Assembly: GCF_023517795.1 (NCBI RefSeq)
Contig: NZ_CP082928.1
Location: 620,001-684,000, forward strand
Origin: Pseudomonas fulva
Lineage (GTDB): Bacteria; Pseudomonadota; Gammaproteobacteria; Pseudomonadales; Pseudomonadaceae
Length of the DNA: 64,000 bases
Direction of reading: 5' to 3'
The first letter of the stretch is position 1. Each line of letters begins with the position of its first letter. The translations under genes were made by a program, and so were the position numbers. Below, in pieces: positions 8,183-16,835 of the stretch. The notes below the pieces were generated by a model. It saw nothing but the letters and a program-made list of their open reading frames with translations. It did no database searches and was not told where the DNA came from.

Positions 8183-9514
8183 TCAGGCCTGCGGCGTGGG
8201 GGAAGGTTGCGGCTCATCGCGCTGGGTTGTGGCGCCTTCCGGTTCGCTTGCCACGGGCTCCTGCATCTGCTCCTGCACCACCTGCTCGTCGACCCGTGGA
8301 TCCAGTGCCGCCACCAACGGCGATGCGGTCATGTTCACCGGCATGGCCACGTGTTGCAGCGGCGCATCGTCGACCTGATGCAGGTGAGTGACGATATTCG
8401 AGCGCACCCGCCAGACCAGGAACAGCCCGCACAGGCAGAAGAACGCATACAGCATGTTGGCGCCGAAAAAGCGCATCAGCACACCGACCAGCAGCGGGCC
8501 GATGCAGGCGCCGACCCCGAAGGTGACCAGCAACATGGCGGTCAGCGATACCCGCCGGTCCGTCTCGACGTGGTCGTTGGCGAACGCCACGGCCAGTGGG
8601 TACAGGCTGAACTGCAGCATGCTGACGATGAAACCCACCGAAATCAGCAGTAACAGGGGCGCCTCGGTCAGGATCGCCAGTGGCAACGCCACCAACAGCA
8701 ATGCGCCGGCCATGCCGCGTATCAGCTTGACCCTGTCGAAGCGGTCAGACAGCCAGCCCAGCGGCGCCTGCACCACCAGCCCGGCGAGGATGCAGCAGCC
8801 CATGAAGATACCGATCTGTTCGGTGGCCAGCCCCATCTCGGCGGCGTAAAGCGGCGCCAGGCCATAGAAGGAGCCGATCATCAGGCCGGCAACGCCGATG
8901 GTGGTAAGCGACAGCGGAACGCGGCGCAAGAAGAAGCGCATCTCCAGCGGCGCGGGGCGCAGCGGCGCCGGGTGCAGGCGCCGGGTCAACGCCACGGGCA
9001 CCAGGCACAGGGCGAACGACAGTGCCACCAGCATCAGCAGCTCCAGCCCCAGGGTCGGATGCACCACCAGCACCAGTTGGCCGAGCACCAGTCCCAGGTA
9101 GGACGCGGCCATGTAGCCGGCGAATACCAGGCCACGCTGCTTGGTTTCCGCCTGCTCGTTGAGCCAGCTTTCGATCACCATGTACTGACACATCATGCCC
9201 AGGCCGACCAGCACACGCAGCACCAGCCACGCCGGCAGCCAGTCGAGCAGGCCGTGACCGAGCACTGCCGCCGTCACCACGCCGGCGCAGGCCACGTAGG
9301 CGCGGATATGGCCCACGCGGGCGATCAGCCGGTGACCGATCTTGCCGCCCAGCACCAGGCCGAAATAGTTGGCCGCCATCAGTGCACCGGCCCATACGCC
9401 CTCGCCGGATTCGGCCAGGCGCAGCGCCAGGTAGGTACTCAGCAGGCCCGAGCCCAGCAGCATCAGGACGGTGGCGATGTAGAGGGAACTGAAGGATTTC
9501 CAGATCAGGCGCAT
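8183..9514 (-). CDS. MFS transporter (YcaD-like)
   Basis: The 443-residue protein has about 12 hydrophobic segments and the MFS loop 2-3 basic motif (GGKIGHRLIARVGHIRAY, residues ~56-73) repeated in degenerate form as GWLSDRFDRVKLIRG near residue 255. The last ~50 residues are a polar, Pro/Glu-rich tail predicted to be cytoplasmic. The overall pattern (MRLIWKSFSSLYIATVLMLL start, YMVIESWLNEQ) resembles YcaD-type transporters of unknown substrate. It converges on ycgR with family B repeat B1 between them. Confidence 0.85.
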   Translation of the reverse strand: MRLIWKSFSSLYIATVLMLLGSGLLSTYLALRLAESGEGVWAGALMAANYFGLVLGGKIGHRLIARVGHIRAYVACAGVVTAAVLGHGLLDWLPAWLVLRVLVGLGMMCQYMVIESWLNEQAETKQRGLVFAGYMAASYLGLVLGQLVLVVHPTLGLELLMLVALSFALCLVPVALTRRLHPAPLRPAPLEMRFFLRRVPLSLTTIGVAGLMIGSFYGLAPLYAAEMGLATEQIGIFMGCCILAGLVVQAPLGWLSDRFDRVKLIRGMAGALLLVALPLAILTEAPLLLLISVGFIVSMLQFSLYPLAVAFANDHVETDRRVSLTAMLLVTFGVGACIGPLLVGVLMRFFGANMLYAFFCLCGLFLVWRVRSNIVTHLHQVDDAPLQHVAMPVNMTASPLVAALDPRVDEQVVQEQMQEPVASEPEGATTQRDEPQPSPTPQA

Positions 9515-9670
9515 TGGACTGCAACAACTCCTTGTACCGGCTTCTAGAGCAGGCCTATGTTCGACGGGCGACCAGGCAAGTCACCCTGCATCCAAGGCTA
9601 CCAAGCTGCCGCTGTGCCATATGGATGGTACGCATCGGGCACAGTTCACTCATTCCAAGCACCCTAGGGC

Positions 9671-10318
9671 TCAGTCGGCTGCCTTGTTTTCCAGCAGCGC
9701 CAGCCGCGCCTCCAGGGCGCCGATACGCGCCTCGAGCGCCTCCAGCCGCTCCGCCGCGCCACCACTCGATGGCTCCTGGCGCTGTGCCCGCTCCTGCAGT
9801 TGCGCCTGCAGCTGCTCGGGATCACCGAGCAGCTGGGCATACCGGTCCTCACGCTGCCCAGGCTGGCGCCCGACCAGGGCCACCAACTGCCGGCCGATCA
9901 TTCGCTCGAGGTTGTGCTGCACCTGCTGGGTATCATCGAAATCGTACTGGCGGTTGCTGCGCGCCAGCAACTCACCGGTGGTCTGCGGCCCCCTCAGCAG
10001 CAGCAGACCGAGCAAGGTCACCTGGGGCGCCACCAATTCCAGGGCCTTGTCGATCCGATGCTCCCAGCGATCGGCACGGCTGCCCATGACCAGGCGCACG
10101 AAACCGCGCTCCTCCAGGTTGCGCAATCCCTGCCCTACTGCCCCCTGGGCGAGGTTCATCAGCGGGTCACGGCTGGTTTTCTGGTTACAGGCGAGCACCA
10201 GCGCATTCAGGGTCAGCGGATAGGCTTCAGGGGTGGTGGCCTGCTTTTCGATCAGGCAGCCCAGGATGCGCGCTTCAGCGGCGCTCAACGGAGACGTGTC
10301 GTTGCTATCTTCGGTCAT
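9671..10318 (-). CDS. YceH family protein (DUF480)
   Basis: The protein has tandem winged-helix-like DUF480 domains ([20 protein letters not shown] at the N-terminus; [22 protein letters not shown] mid-protein). It ends in a C-terminal coiled coil of repeated [19 protein letters not shown] heptads. The role is not established; YceH of enterobacteria is uncharacterised. The ATG at 10318 has GGTGAG upstream; an in-frame GTG lies at 10327. The prrF-like sRNA lies upstream. Confidence 0.85.
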   Translation of the reverse strand: MTEDSNDTSPLSAAEARILGCLIEKQATTPEAYPLTLNALVLACNQKTSRDPLMNLAQGAVGQGLRNLEERGFVRLVMGSRADRWEHRIDKALELVAPQVTLLGLLLLRGPQTTGELLARSNRQYDFDDTQQVQHNLERMIGRQLVALVGRQPGQREDRYAQLLGDPEQLQAQLQERAQRQEPSSGGAAERLEALEARIGALEARLALLENKAAD

Positions 10319-10470
10319 GTCGCTCACCAGGCCTGGGGATTGCCCCTAGCGTAGCCTGAGTGCGCTGCGGTTGACACAGGTGAAGCGGATTTTGTGGTCA
10401 TGCAAGTCGCTGATTTTCAACGCACACGCAATCGACGACCGAGGCAAACGATAAATGAGAAGTATTTTTA

Positions 10471-10499
10471 TTGACTAATAATCGAGAATGACTATTATC
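10471..10499 (+). promoter_or_regulatory. Promoter with overlapping Fur-like box for the PrrF-type sRNA
   Basis: TTGACT (10471-10476), a 17-bp spacer and TATTAT (10494-10499) form a near-consensus sigma-70 promoter. The AT-rich spacer and -10 region (GAGAATGACTATTATC at 10484-10499) match the Fur box half-sites GATAAT/ATTATC, about 10 of 19 positions by my count. This predicts repression by Fe-Fur and induction in iron starvation. Confidence 0.7.
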
Positions 10500-10504
10500 T
10501 ACAT

Positions 10505-10620
10505 CACCAGCCGCGAGGCTGGTTGGATAACCTGAAGGCTTCCTGGTCGGACGCTTCCAGTTTATCTCCTCATCAGGCTAATCACGGTTATTGACCCGGC
10601 TTTTTGCCGGGTCTTTTTTT
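10505..10620 (+). ncRNA. prrF: PrrF-family iron-responsive small RNA
   Basis: Functional analogue of RyhB: base-pairs with mRNAs of iron-containing proteins when iron is scarce. The segment TCCTGGTCGGACGCTTCCAG (10541-10560), followed by CTCCTCATCAGGCTAATCA, matches the conserved PrrF core as I remember it from P. aeruginosa and Rfam RF00444. It has its own promoter with a Fur-like box and ends in a strong terminator at 10593-10620. The predicted transcript of ~115 nt is the usual PrrF size. Only one copy is present here; P. aeruginosa carries two in tandem, so another copy probably lies elsewhere in this genome. Confidence 0.85.
10593..10620 (+). terminator. Rho-independent terminator of the PrrF-type sRNA
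   Basis: An 8-bp GC-rich stem (GACCCGGC/GCCGGGTC) with a TTTTT loop is followed by seven T residues. It forms the 3' end of the sRNA. Confidence 0.92.
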
Positions 10621-10756
10621 GTGGTCTGCCGACCCTGCCGACCACCCTTCGGGAGAGCCGACGCCAAAAATCGCTCCCGGCGATTTTTGGCCTTCTTTCA
10701 GGCTAACGCGAACCGGCACACGACCGCCATCGAGGGCGGACATCGGGTGCGGATCA

Positions 10757-10831
10757 TGGCGTCCCCTGCTGGAATCGAACCAGCATCTAGCCCTTAGGAG
10801 GGGCTTATTCTATCCGTTGAACTAAGGAGAC
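10757..10831 (-). tRNA. tRNA-Arg(CCT)
   Basis: A complete cloverleaf is visible on the minus strand. The acceptor stem GTCTCCT pairs with AGGGGAC, with discriminator G and an encoded CCA. The anticodon stem AGCCC/GGGCT holds loop CTCCTAA (anticodon CCT), and the T arm is CTGG-TTCGATT-CCAG. It decodes the rare AGG codon. Confidence 0.95.
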
Positions 10832-10856
10832 CCGATCGATCCGGCGCCCTTGGCGG

Positions 10857-10991
10857 GCTGTTGAAAAACTAGCTGCGTTGCCATCGCGGCGTTAAAAACA
10901 GGCTCAAAATGCTCATGTACTATTCGTACACTCCGCTTTTTCGCATGTTTTTGCCTTGCGCTGTCTGCCTCGCCTACGTTTTTCAACGGCC
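10857..10991 (+). repeat. Family A palindromic element, copy A1
   Basis: Terminal arms GGCTGTTGAAAAAC and GTTTTTCAACGGCC are complementary. The interior carries the family landmarks GGCGTTAAAAACAGGCTC, GCTCATGTAC-loop-GTACACTCCGC and TTTTTGCCTTGC. The tip stem is TGTAC/GTACA. It lies between tRNA-Arg(CCT) and the 3' end of the indolepyruvate oxidoreductase gene. Confidence 0.8.
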
Positions 10992-11053
10992 TGTTTGGGC
11001 GCCGGGCGGCATGTTAACCAGCGCAAGCAGATTTGTCATGTCGGTGCAGGCAA

Positions 11054-14000
11054 TCAGGCCGCCGGCTCGAACAGTTTCACGACCACCGCCTGGCCCGACT
11101 TGAGCCTCGCCTGCAAGTGTTGCTCCTGGGCGCGCACCCGCTCCACGGCCTTTTCCTTGACGTGCCCATAGCCACGGATCTGCTCTGGAAGCTCGGCGAT
11201 GGCCAGCGCGGTGTCGTAGTTGCCCGCATCCAGCGCCTCCAGCAACTGACCAACACTGCGCTCGTAGTCGCCGATCAACGCCTGCTCCAACTGCCGCTCC
11301 TCGCTACGGCCGAACGGATCCAGCCAGGTGCCACGCAGTACCCGTAACTTGGCCAGTACCTTGAAGGCACTGAGCATCCACGGCCCGAAGCTGCGCTTGC
11401 GCGGTTCCCGCGTCACCGGATCGGTGCGGCTCAGCCAGGACGGCGCCAGATGGAACTGCAGGCGGAAATCGCCCTGGAACTGCGCGTGCAGTGCCTCGCT
11501 GAACGCTGCATCGCTGTACAGGCGTGCCACCTCGTACTCGTCCTTGTAAGCGAGAAGCTTGAAGTAATAACGCGCCACCGCCTCGGTCAGGCGCTGCCGG
11601 GGATCCGTGTCACGGGCGCGAACGCGACCGACCAGCTGACGGTAGCGATCGGCATAGCGGGCGTTCTGATAAACCGTCAGGCGTGCGACACGATCTTCGA
11701 TGATTTCATCGAGCGTCGTGCAGCGCTTGCTCTCGGCGCCCTGCGGGCGCACCAGGCGCTCGATGGCAGCGGCGTCGTAGGCCGCCCGACGCCCCCACAG
11801 AAACGCCTGCTGGTTGAACTCGACCGCCACGTCGTTCAGTTCGATGGCCCTGTCGATGGCTTGGGCGCTGATGGGCACCAGGCCTTTCTGGTAGGCATAG
11901 CCGAGCATGAACAGGTTGGTGGCGATGCTGTCGCCGAGCAGACGGGTCGCCAGTTGCGTGGCATCAACGAACCAGGTTTTCTCGGCACCTACGGCGTCGA
12001 TCAGCGCCTGGCGCATCGCCGGTCCCGGTACCTGAGCGTCCGGGTTGCGGGTGAATTCCGCCGTGGCCGCCTCGTGATCATTGATCACCGCGTGGGAAAC
12101 CTTCTCGTTGAGCTTGGCCAACGCGTCCTCACCGGCGGCCACCACCAGGTCGCAGCCGATCAGCAGGTCGGCTTCGCCGGCGGCGATCCGCACGGCGTAG
12201 ATATCGTCCTGCCGGGCGGCGATGCGCACGTGGGTGTTCACCGGCCCGAACTTCTGCGCCAGGCCGGCCTGATCGAGCACGGTGCAGCCCTTGCTTTCCA
12301 GGTGCGCGGCCATGCCCAGCAGCGCGCCCACGGTGGTCACGCCACTGCCGCCGACGCCGGGCAGCAGGATGTTCCAGGGCCGTTCCAGGGATGGCTGCCG
12401 CGGCTCCGGCAAGGCCACGAACAGCGCCCCGGCACCGAGCGCCTGGGGTTGGCGCAGCTGGCCGCCGTGCACGGTGACGAAGCTGGGGCAAAAGCCATCG
12501 AGGCAACTGAAATCCTTGTTGCAGGCGTTCTGGTCGATTTCCCGCTTGCGCCCCAGCTCGGTTTCCAGGGGCAGCACCGACAGGCAGTTGGACTTCACGC
12601 TACAGTCGCCACAACCCTCGCACACCGCAGCATTGATGAACGCACGCCGCGCCGGATCGACCAGCTTGCCACGCTTGCGACGACGACGTTTCTCGGTCGC
12701 GCAGGTCTGGTCGTAGATGATCACCGACACGCCCTTGAACTCGCGCAGCTCGCGCTGCACCGCGTCGAGCTCGCGGCGATGATGAAAGCTGGTGATCGGC
12801 GCGAAGGTCGAGCGGCTGGGGTACTTGTCGGGCTCGTCACTGACCACCGCGATGCGTTTGACGCCTTCGGCGAATACCTGCTGGCTCAGCTGATCGACCC
12901 GTAATTCGCCGTCCACGGGCTGGCCGCCGGTCATGGCCACCGCATCGTTGTAGAGAATCTTGTAGGTGATGTTCACCCCCGCCGCCACCGCAGCACGCAG
13001 CGCAAGATGGCCGGAATGGAAGTAGGTACCGTCACCCAGGTTCTGGAACACATGGGGGGTATCGGTAAATGGCGCCTGGCCGATCCAGGTCACCCCTTCG
13101 CCGCCCATCTGGGTAAAGGTGTCGGTGCTGCGGTTCATCCATTGGGTCATGTAGTGGCAGCCGATGCCGCCCATCGCACGGCTGCCCTCAGGCACCTTGG
13201 TCGAGCTGTTGTGCGGGCACCCGGAACAGAAATGCGGCGTGCGCACGGTGCTGTAACTGCGCGCCGCCAGGGCCTTTTCCTTGGCCTCGAGAAAGCCCAG
13301 GCGCGCCTCGATCGCGGCGCTGGTGTAGATCGGCGCCAGGCGCCGGGCGATGACCCGGGCGATCATCGCCGGGGTCAGCTCGCCCAGGTTGGGCAGCAGT
13401 GACTGGCCCTGCTCGTCGAACTCGCCGACCACCCTGGGCCGTTTGCCCACCGGCCAGTTGTAGAGCTGCCCGGTCAACTGATCCTCGATGATGCTGCGTT
13501 TTTCCTCGACGACCAGAATCTCGTCCAGGCCCTCGGCGAAGCCATGCACGGATACCGGCTCCAGCGGCCAGCTCATGCCGATTTTCAATACCCGCAGACC
13601 GATCTGCGCGCAGAGCGCCTCGTCCAGGCCCAGGTCATCCAGTGCCTGACGCACATCGAGGTAGGATTTGCCGGTGGTGATGATTCCCAGGCGCGGATTG
13701 GGCGCATCGAGCATCACCTTGTTGAGGCCATTGGCACGGGCGAAGGCCCGGGCGGCGTAGATCTTGTAGACGTTGAGGCGCTTTTCCTGGGCCAGGGGCG
13801 GGTCGGGCCAGCGAATGTGCACGCCGTCCTCGGGCAATTCGAAGTCAGCCGGGATGCTGACCTGCACCCGCTGCGGATCGACATCCACCACGGCCGAGGA
13901 GTCGACGTTCTCGGCAATGGTCTTCAGCGCCACCCAGCAGCCGCTGTAGCGCGAAAGCTCCCAGCCGATGATGCCGTAATCGAGGATCTCCTGAACGTTG

Positions 14001-14521
14001 GCCGGGTTGAGCACCGGCATCGACGCGGCGATGAAGGCATGCTCGCTCTGGTGCGCGATGGTCGAGGATTTGCAGCCATGGTCGTCACCGGCCAGCACCA
14101 GCACGCCGCCATGGGGCGACACGCCGGCGGAGTTGCCATGCTTGAACACGTCGCCGCTGCGATCGACACCGGGGCCCTTGCCGTACCACATGGCGAATAC
14201 GCCGTCGTAGCGTGCACCGGGAAACAGGTTGGTCTGCTGGCTGCCCCACACCGCCGTGGCGCCAAGCTCCTCGTTGACCCCTGGCTGGAAATGAATGGCG
14301 TTCTGCTGCAGGAACTCGCGCGCCTCCCACAGGCTCTTGTCCAGGCCGCCCAAGGGCGATCCACGATAGCCGGAGATGAAACAGGCGGTATTCAACCCGG
14401 CGGCCGCGTCCCGCTGCTTCTGCAGCATGGGCAGGCGGGTGAGCGCCTGGGTGCCGGTGAGGTACAAATGGCCCGTCGCGAGACGGTATTTGTCGTCCAG
14501 ACGGATTTCGGCCAGAGACAT
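11054..14521 (-). CDS. Indolepyruvate ferredoxin oxidoreductase, fused subunits
   Basis: Oxidatively decarboxylates aryl-pyruvates (or branched 2-oxo acids) to acyl-CoA with ferredoxin. The 1155-residue polypeptide joins the parts that are separate in archaeal IorAB. The N-terminal pyrimidine-binding part holds ISGYRGSPLGGLDKSLWEA. The TPP-binding middle holds CSGCPHNSSTKVPEG and GGIGCHYMTQWM. A Cys-rich Fe-S segment (CEGCGDCSVKSNC, CNKDFSCLDGFCPS) is followed by a gamma-type domain (LLPGVGGSGVTTVGALLGMA). An Lrp/AsnC gene is transcribed divergently and is the likely regulator. Confidence 0.92.
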   Translation of the reverse strand: MSLAEIRLDDKYRLATGHLYLTGTQALTRLPMLQKQRDAAAGLNTACFISGYRGSPLGGLDKSLWEAREFLQQNAIHFQPGVNEELGATAVWGSQQTNLFPGARYDGVFAMWYGKGPGVDRSGDVFKHGNSAGVSPHGGVLVLAGDDHGCKSSTIAHQSEHAFIAASMPVLNPANVQEILDYGIIGWELSRYSGCWVALKTIAENVDSSAVVDVDPQRVQVSIPADFELPEDGVHIRWPDPPLAQEKRLNVYKIYAARAFARANGLNKVMLDAPNPRLGIITTGKSYLDVRQALDDLGLDEALCAQIGLRVLKIGMSWPLEPVSVHGFAEGLDEILVVEEKRSIIEDQLTGQLYNWPVGKRPRVVGEFDEQGQSLLPNLGELTPAMIARVIARRLAPIYTSAAIEARLGFLEAKEKALAARSYSTVRTPHFCSGCPHNSSTKVPEGSRAMGGIGCHYMTQWMNRSTDTFTQMGGEGVTWIGQAPFTDTPHVFQNLGDGTYFHSGHLALRAAVAAGVNITYKILYNDAVAMTGGQPVDGELRVDQLSQQVFAEGVKRIAVVSDEPDKYPSRSTFAPITSFHHRRELDAVQRELREFKGVSVIIYDQTCATEKRRRRKRGKLVDPARRAFINAAVCEGCGDCSVKSNCLSVLPLETELGRKREIDQNACNKDFSCLDGFCPSFVTVHGGQLRQPQALGAGALFVALPEPRQPSLERPWNILLPGVGGSGVTTVGALLGMAAHLESKGCTVLDQAGLAQKFGPVNTHVRIAARQDDIYAVRIAAGEADLLIGCDLVVAAGEDALAKLNEKVSHAVINDHEAATAEFTRNPDAQVPGPAMRQALIDAVGAEKTWFVDATQLATRLLGDSIATNLFMLGYAYQKGLVPISAQAIDRAIELNDVAVEFNQQAFLWGRRAAYDAAAIERLVRPQGAESKRCTTLDEIIEDRVARLTVYQNARYADRYRQLVGRVRARDTDPRQRLTEAVARYYFKLLAYKDEYEVARLYSDAAFSEALHAQFQGDFRLQFHLAPSWLSRTDPVTREPRKRSFGPWMLSAFKVLAKLRVLRGTWLDPFGRSEERQLEQALIGDYERSVGQLLEALDAGNYDTALAIAELPEQIRGYGHVKEKAVERVRAQEQHLQARLKSGQAVVVKLFEPAA

Positions 14522-14590
14522 AAGACGGCGCTCCTGTTGTTTTTATAGCGACCTGTCAGGTGACACGGTTAATCACCTGCCTGCATCCAT

Positions 14591-14859
14591 TAGGGTCTGT
14601 TGACGTTTCAACGCGAGCCGCGTTGCCGCGAGAAATCTCGCCAGGCTAGGCGGAGGACGCAGGCAATGGTTGTTCCCTTGCCAAGTCCTCCAACAACGCA
14701 TGGCGAGATTTCTCGCGCAACCCGAAGGGCCGGGCCCGTTTTTGCGCGATGCGGCGTTACTCGATGGCTCATTTGGCCCACCAAACTTCGCATCTCGTGC
14801 CTTGCCTCGCGCAAAAACGGGCTCCGGCGCGGCCGTGCGTGAAACGTCAACAGACCCTA
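14591..14859. repeat. Family B palindromic element, copy B2
   Basis: A 269-bp element with perfect 20-bp terminal inverted repeats at 14591-14610 and 14840-14859 (TAGGGTCTGTTGACGTTTCA inward). A second perfect 16-bp inverted pair is nested in its left half (14628-14643 with 14701-14716, GCGAGAAATCTCGCCA). No open frame of note lies inside. It fills most of the divergent spacer between the indolepyruvate oxidoreductase gene and the Lrp gene, so it separates their promoters. Confidence 0.85.
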
Positions 14860-14986
14860 GTATCACTGCGAGGATGACTGCCTTAAGCATAGACCGGAGC
14901 GTGGCGATTTTTTCTTTCCCATTCATGCCGTCAACGCCAATACTGCGCATGAACGTTTCGAAAATAATCACAAATGGGAAACGAAC

Positions 14987-15454
14987 ATGCATGACTCCCT
15001 GAGCGTCATTGACCGTCGCATTCTTCGCCTCATGCAACGCAATGCCGATCTGAGCGCGGCGGAGATCGCCAAGAAGGTCGAGCTGTCCCAGTCGCCCTGC
15101 TGGCGCCGTATCAATCGCCTGCAGGAAGATGGGTTCATCGAGCGCAAGGTCGCGCTGCTCAGCCACAAGCGCCTGGGCTTCACCATCACGGTATTCGTCA
15201 GCATCAAGCTGTCGGCCCACGGGCGCAGCAACCTGGATGAGTTCGAACGCGCGATCGCCGGTTATCCCCAGGTCATCGAGTGCTACACCATGGCCGGCAG
15301 TTCGGACTATCTGCTCAAGGTGGTGGCACGGGATATCGCCAGCTACGAGCGTTTTCTACGCGACCAGTTGCTGCAGCGACCCCATGTCCAGGAGGCCCAT
15401 TCCGGTATCGCGATGAGCGAAGTGAAACGCACGACCGAACTGCCTCTGGATTGA
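14987..15454 (+). CDS. Lrp/AsnC family transcriptional regulator
   Basis: Feast/famine regulator. It has an N-terminal winged HTH (residues ~1-60: IDRRILRLMQRNADLSAAEIAKKVELS, CWRRINRLQEDGFI) and a C-terminal RAM/ligand domain (VIECYTMAGSSDYLLKVVARDIASYE). The 155-residue length is typical. It is divergent from the indolepyruvate oxidoreductase gene and presumably controls it in response to an amino acid. The -10/-35 region is squeezed between the B2 repeat and the start codon. Confidence 0.92.
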   Translation: MHDSLSVIDRRILRLMQRNADLSAAEIAKKVELSQSPCWRRINRLQEDGFIERKVALLSHKRLGFTITVFVSIKLSAHGRSNLDEFERAIAGYPQVIECYTMAGSSDYLLKVVARDIASYERFLRDQLLQRPHVQEAHSGIAMSEVKRTTELPLD

Positions 15455-15632
15455 GCCCCAACAGCAGCCGTGCATTTTGCAACGCGGCAATCCAGGCACC
15501 TTGCAACATGCACGGAAAAGCCTAGGAGCATCATATTCAAATCATTGATTTTAAAGGGTTTTTCTAGGGTAAATTCCTGGCACGAGAACTGCTATTTCCC
15601 TCGCATAGAATTCGAATGCGAGAACCCATTCC

Positions 15633-15869
15633 ATGAACAGCCTCATCGCCCTGGCCACCGCCATCGCTCTGACCCTACTTGCAGGGGCCGCATTCGCCAA
15701 TTTCCAGAACAACCAGCAGCAGGCGACTGCCATGCAACTGGTTCAGCAGATCCGCGCCACCCCGGTGCAATTCCAGCACGCCACCCAGGTCGAGCCCGGC
15801 CAGTTCGTTGCCAAGCCGCTGACCACCAGTGAGTGGCAGCCGAGCCCGCAACAGCGCTTCACCTTCTGA
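15633..15869 (+). CDS. Small secreted protein of unknown function
   Basis: I do not recognise this 78-residue protein. Residues 1-22 form a signal-peptide-like segment ending in AGAAFA (MNSLIALATAIALTLLAGAA). The mature part is Gln-rich without Cys (NNQQQATAMQLVQQI, SEWQPSPQQRFTF). The start is unsupported by a strong Shine-Dalgarno. It is followed 10 bp later by another tiny membrane-protein gene in the same direction, suggesting a three-gene operon. Confidence 0.6.
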   Translation: MNSLIALATAIALTLLAGAAFANFQNNQQQATAMQLVQQIRATPVQFQHATQVEPGQFVAKPLTTSEWQPSPQQRFTF

Positions 15870-15879
15870 GCGCCTGACC

Positions 15880-16026
15880 ATGTGGAGCGTATTCTTCCCC
15901 GGTTTCGTGCTGCTGCTGGCCACCATCACCTGTGCGTCCATCTGGCTGATCGACGGGCTCTCGGATCGAGTCCCGCCGCAAAGCTCCAACGATGAGCACA
16001 ATGGCCCCCACGATCCCTTTTTCTAG
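15880..16026 (+). CDS. Small single-pass membrane protein
   Basis: 48 residues: one hydrophobic segment (FFPGFVLLLATITCASIWLI, ~5-24) followed by a short acidic/polar tail (DEHNGPHDPFF). No family is recognised. It lies 10 bp after the previous small gene and 27 bp before the next, all co-directional, so it was probably translated from one message. Confidence 0.5.
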   Translation: MWSVFFPGFVLLLATITCASIWLIDGLSDRVPPQSSNDEHNGPHDPFF

Positions 16027-16053
16027 ATGGCAACCCTGCCGCGCGAGGAGAGC

Positions 16054-16239
16054 ATGATGTCTAAACCAGCGGTGTTGTTTCTGCTGATCGCCTTTCTATC
16101 CGGCGTAGCGCTGGCCGTACCCGATCAAGCCCAGTGGCTCACCGCGTTCGCCAAGATCACCCTGGCGGTAAGCGGTGTGTCGTTGGCCGTCGCCCTGCTG
16201 ATCGGCAAGCGCGTCAAGTTCGACCCCATTCTGCGCTAA
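16054..16239 (+). CDS. Small membrane protein, two hydrophobic segments
   Basis: 61 residues (MMSKPAVLFLLIAFLSGVAL...) with two hydrophobic stretches separated by a short loop (VPDQAQWLTAFAKI) and a basic C-terminal end (GKRVKFDPILR). The segments could be a signal anchor plus one TM helix. A GAGGAGAG Shine-Dalgarno lies just before ATG-ATG, so either ATG (16054 or 16057) could be used. Function unknown. Confidence 0.6.
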   Translation: MMSKPAVLFLLIAFLSGVALAVPDQAQWLTAFAKITLAVSGVSLAVALLIGKRVKFDPILR

Positions 16240-16256
16240 GCACGGGCGTTCACCGC

Positions 16257-16835
16257 TCAGGTAGCCTTGCCGGCCGGTGGGTTTTCAATGATATTGAGCA
16301 GCCGCTTTACCGTGGCCTCGAGGTCTGCGGAGTTATCGAGACGCAGGATGCCGGGATCATTACGCAACGAATCGCTCTCGGCGAACGCGGCGCTGCGTGC
16401 CAGCCTCGCCTCGATCTGATCAACGCTCTCGCGAGCCCGTTTCAGCAGCCTGGCCCGCAGAATGGCGGGCTCGACCTCCAGCAGAACCGCTACGAGGGTC
16501 GGGTACTTCCCGCGAGCCTCCCCCAGGTACTCCCGCGATCCATTGACCACCACCTGATACCCCTGCTTGAGCCAGGTATCGATTTCCCCGGGGATGCCAT
16601 AGGCCAGGCCGTTGGCGCGCCACACCATGGCGAAGTTTCTTGCGGCTTCCAGCGCGGCGAAGGCCTGTGATGAAACGGCAACGGCTTCCTCGCCCGCCGC
16701 CTCGGCCGACCGTGTGATCACGCGACGAGCAATCCGCTGGCGCGATTCGTCGAGGCGCTGTTGCAACCCTTGCAGCACGCTGTCTTTGCCAGCGCCGGAA
16801 GGCCCCATCAGATAGATCAGCCTGCCATCGTTCAT
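16257..16835 (-). CDS. phnN: Ribose 1,5-bisphosphate phosphokinase PhnN
   Basis: ATP-dependent kinase making PRPP from ribose 1,5-bisphosphate, the last step of the C-P lyase route. A guanylate-kinase-like P-loop LIYLMGPSGAGKDSVLQGL is at residues ~5-23; RRVITRSAE and DTWLKQGYQVVVNGSREYL follow. The ATG at 16835 (MNDGRLIY) has AGAGGTGG upstream; the ATG at 16874 has none. No other phn gene is in the window, so its partners lie elsewhere or it serves another source of ribose bisphosphate. Confidence 0.88.
   Translation of the reverse strand: MNDGRLIYLMGPSGAGKDSVLQGLQQRLDESRQRIARRVITRSAEAAGEEAVAVSSQAFAALEAARNFAMVWRANGLAYGIPGEIDTWLKQGYQVVVNGSREYLGEARGKYPTLVAVLLEVEPAILRARLLKRARESVDQIEARLARSAAFAESDSLRNDPGILRLDNSADLEATVKRLLNIIENPPAGKAT

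Noticed and set aside
10384..10470. Possible small gene before the PrrF-type promoter
   Set aside because: Frames are short and carry no Shine-Dalgarno; the segment is explained as promoter-upstream DNA for the sRNA.
11450..12904. Long plus-strand open frame (484 codons) within the indolepyruvate oxidoreductase gene
   Set aside because: A shadow frame antisense to a strongly supported enzyme. High GC gives long open antisense frames; it shows no family motif and is His/Arg/Gly-rich.
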